Source of the DNA: an uncultured Prevotella sp.
Lineage (GTDB): Bacteria > Bacteroidota > Bacteroidia > Bacteroidales > Bacteroidaceae
Length of the DNA: 64,000 bases
Reading direction: 5' to 3'
Assembly: GCA_934229335.1 (NCBI GenBank)
Contig: CAKQDQ010000003.1
Span: forward strand, 1-64,000
The position numbers and the translations under genes were made by a program. The notes beneath the pieces are model-generated. The model was not told where the DNA came from. It did not search any database and saw nothing but the letters and a program-made list of their open reading frames with translations. Below, piece by piece: positions 63,043 through 64,000 of the stretch (positions are counted from its first letter, which is position 1; each line of letters starts with the position of its first letter).

Positions 63043-63654
63043 TTAGCAAGGTATCCCTCTCTTAGTAAGTGTCTTCACCACGTCTTGGAACACCTCGGCA
63101 GGCGTTGGCTCTCCCTTGTGCTGCTCAGGGTCGTAAAGCATACCTGTGCAGATGCAGAACTTACGGTTCTTTGCCTCAAGGATGTCGTGGTTAATGCAAC
63201 CGCGGCAGCCTCTCCAGAAAGATTCGTCGTCTGTCAACTGATTGAAAGACACTGGCACATAGCCTAACGCCGTATTCATCTTCATTACGGCATCGCCTGA
63301 TGTAAGAGAGAAAATCTTAGCGTGAGGCCAACGCACACGCGCCAGAGTGAAGGTGTAGTCCTTAATATGTTTCGCTACGCCCAGTCCCTGAAAGTCAGGA
63401 TGTACTATCAGTCCTGAGGTGGTTACATACGCCTTGTTACCCCAAGTCTCGATGTAACTGAAACCTACGAAGCGGTCGTTCTCATCAAGGGCGATAACCG
63501 CTTTACCCTCTTTCATCTTTGTCGCTACATACTCGTGGGTGCGCTCTGCAATACCCGTACCACGCTTTTTCGCTGCAATACGAATTGTGTCGAGTATCTC
63601 GTCCACATACTTCTCATGTGAAGCGTCTGCCACAAGAATTCTAATGTCTTTCAT
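63043..63654 (-). CDS. GNAT-family N-acetyltransferase
   Basis: The 203-residue protein has the acetyl-CoA fold in 'GLIVHPDFQGLGVAKHIKDYTFTLARVRWPHAKIFSLTSGDAVMKMNTALGYVPV' (Q-G-L-G-V-A-K at the pyrophosphate loop). In Bacteroidota a GNAT protein lies regularly between argR and argG, and may supply the N-acylglutamate synthase step; the substrate is not proved. A Cys-rich end 'CRGCINHDILEAKNRKFCICTG' is unusual and might bind metal. Confidence 0.83.
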   Translation of the reverse strand: MKDIRILVADASHEKYVDEILDTIRIAAKKRGTGIAERTHEYVATKMKEGKAVIALDENDRFVGFSYIETWGNKAYVTTSGLIVHPDFQGLGVAKHIKDYTFTLARVRWPHAKIFSLTSGDAVMKMNTALGYVPVSFNQLTDDESFWRGCRGCINHDILEAKNRKFCICTGMLYDPEQHKGEPTPAEVFQDVVKTLTKRGIPC

Positions 63655-63716
63655 TTTCTATGCTATTGTATTTTTATTTTCTTCTTTTATTGTTATGAGG
63701 TATACGCTCTTATGTT

Positions 63717-64000
63717 TTAAAGCACCATATCAGGAATTATGGCAGACAGCTCGTCTACCACGTCCACGTGCATCGCGCCCTCTCTTATTACTATGAATAT
63801 AGTGTCATCGCCCGCTATCGTGCCGAGCACTTCACGCAGATTGGCGGAGTCTATGTTTGAGGCTATGCTACTGGCGAAGCCCGGTCGTGTCTTCATCACC
63901 GCCATATTACCCGAAAACTGTATAGACTTAAAGCCAGGTGCTGGCAGTATGTCGGCAGGAGGAAGCGGCTTGTGAACCCTGCGATATGCCGTATCTTCTG
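63717..64000 (-). CDS. argR: Arginine repressor ArgR, C-terminal part (cut by window edge)
   Basis: The 5' end of this gene lies outside the window. The readable frame gives '[18 protein letters not shown]', then '[20 protein letters not shown]' and '[20 protein letters not shown]', ending '[13 protein letters not shown]...'. That is the C-terminal hexamerisation and arginine-binding domain of ArgR ('G-x-x-N-x-x-x-x-x-T-x-P-G-x-A', 'G-T-I-A-G-D-D-T'). It probably controls the arginine genes next to it. The DNA-binding domain is not visible here. Confidence 0.88.
   Translation of the reverse strand, partial: EDTAYRRVHKPLPPADILPAPGFKSIQFSGNMAVMKTRPGFASSIASNIDSANLREVLGTIAGDDTIFIVIREGAMHVDVVDELSAIIPDMVL

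Noticed and set aside
1-64000. tRNA and rRNA genes, transposases, csn2 or cas4
   Set aside because: I looked for their typical motifs and saw none; by eye I cannot exclude a divergent tRNA.

Overview
The window looks like a chromosomal segment of a Bacteroidota bacterium, most likely Prevotellaceae. Reasons: promoters of the TTTG / N19-20 / TAnnTTTG type recur; there is a BtuB/BtuG-type vitamin B12 locus, an AAA/PD-(D/E)XK (DUF1703-like) gene and a DUF4292 lipoprotein; several secreted proteins share a short C-terminal module of the 'G-R-R-V ... G-I-Y-I ... V-K' kind; and the type II-C cas9-cas1-cas2 set has a 47-nt repeat. No transposase, rRNA or tRNA was recognised.

Layout. (1) 112-486: ridA, then a 460-bp spacer with direct and inverted repeats. 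(2) 951-10371: a complete type II-C CRISPR-Cas locus. It has 40 repeats and 39 spacers on the plus strand, then cas2, cas1 and cas9 on the minus strand, then a tracrRNA gene divergent from cas9. Every repeat carries a sequence that fits a Bacteroidota promoter, so crRNAs may be transcribed unit by unit. (3) 10498-16904: a vitamin B12 uptake operon on the minus strand (promoter, cobalamin riboswitch, btuB, btuG, two secreted cell-surface proteins, terminator). (4) 17046-24251: AAA/nuclease gene, FadL-type porin, dtd / FabK-like / lptB, a secreted cohesin-like protein and a MITE-like repeat. (5) 24282-27994: a minus-strand group with acyl-CoA synthetase, prfB, an unlisted 50-residue membrane protein and a CYTH protein. 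(6) 28168-34930: a plus-strand signalling cluster (response regulator-PP2C, beta-propeller protein, propeller sensor whose kinase domain lacks the phospho-accepting His, and a soluble histidine kinase), interrupted by a second MITE-like copy. (7) 35143-42665: M20 deacylase, AGCS symporter, lpxH, DUF59, radC, glycosyltransferase, efp, rpmH. (8) 43051-48969: AraC regulator, then a dut-TPR-DUF4292-EnvC operon preceded by a possible attenuator. (9) 49219-52064: a small peptide gene and a large secreted protein whose signal peptide is out of frame at a run of eight G. (10) 52065-53082: a repeat-rich intergenic island. (11) 53083-64000: acyltransferase, murF, proA, proB, proC, argD, argC, a DUF559 endonuclease, argG, a GNAT enzyme and the cut end of argR. 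These form a proline/arginine biosynthesis block on the minus strand.

The most unusual signals are non-coding. Four intergenic places carry arrays of four to five tandem units with an exact 22-bp period and a related core. Two copies of a terminal-inverted-repeat element, plus end remnants, are scattered through the window. There are also a promoter-plus-intrinsic-hairpin unit ahead of dut and a long hairpin separating cas9 from cas1. All family names and functions are from reading motifs; no database search was possible.
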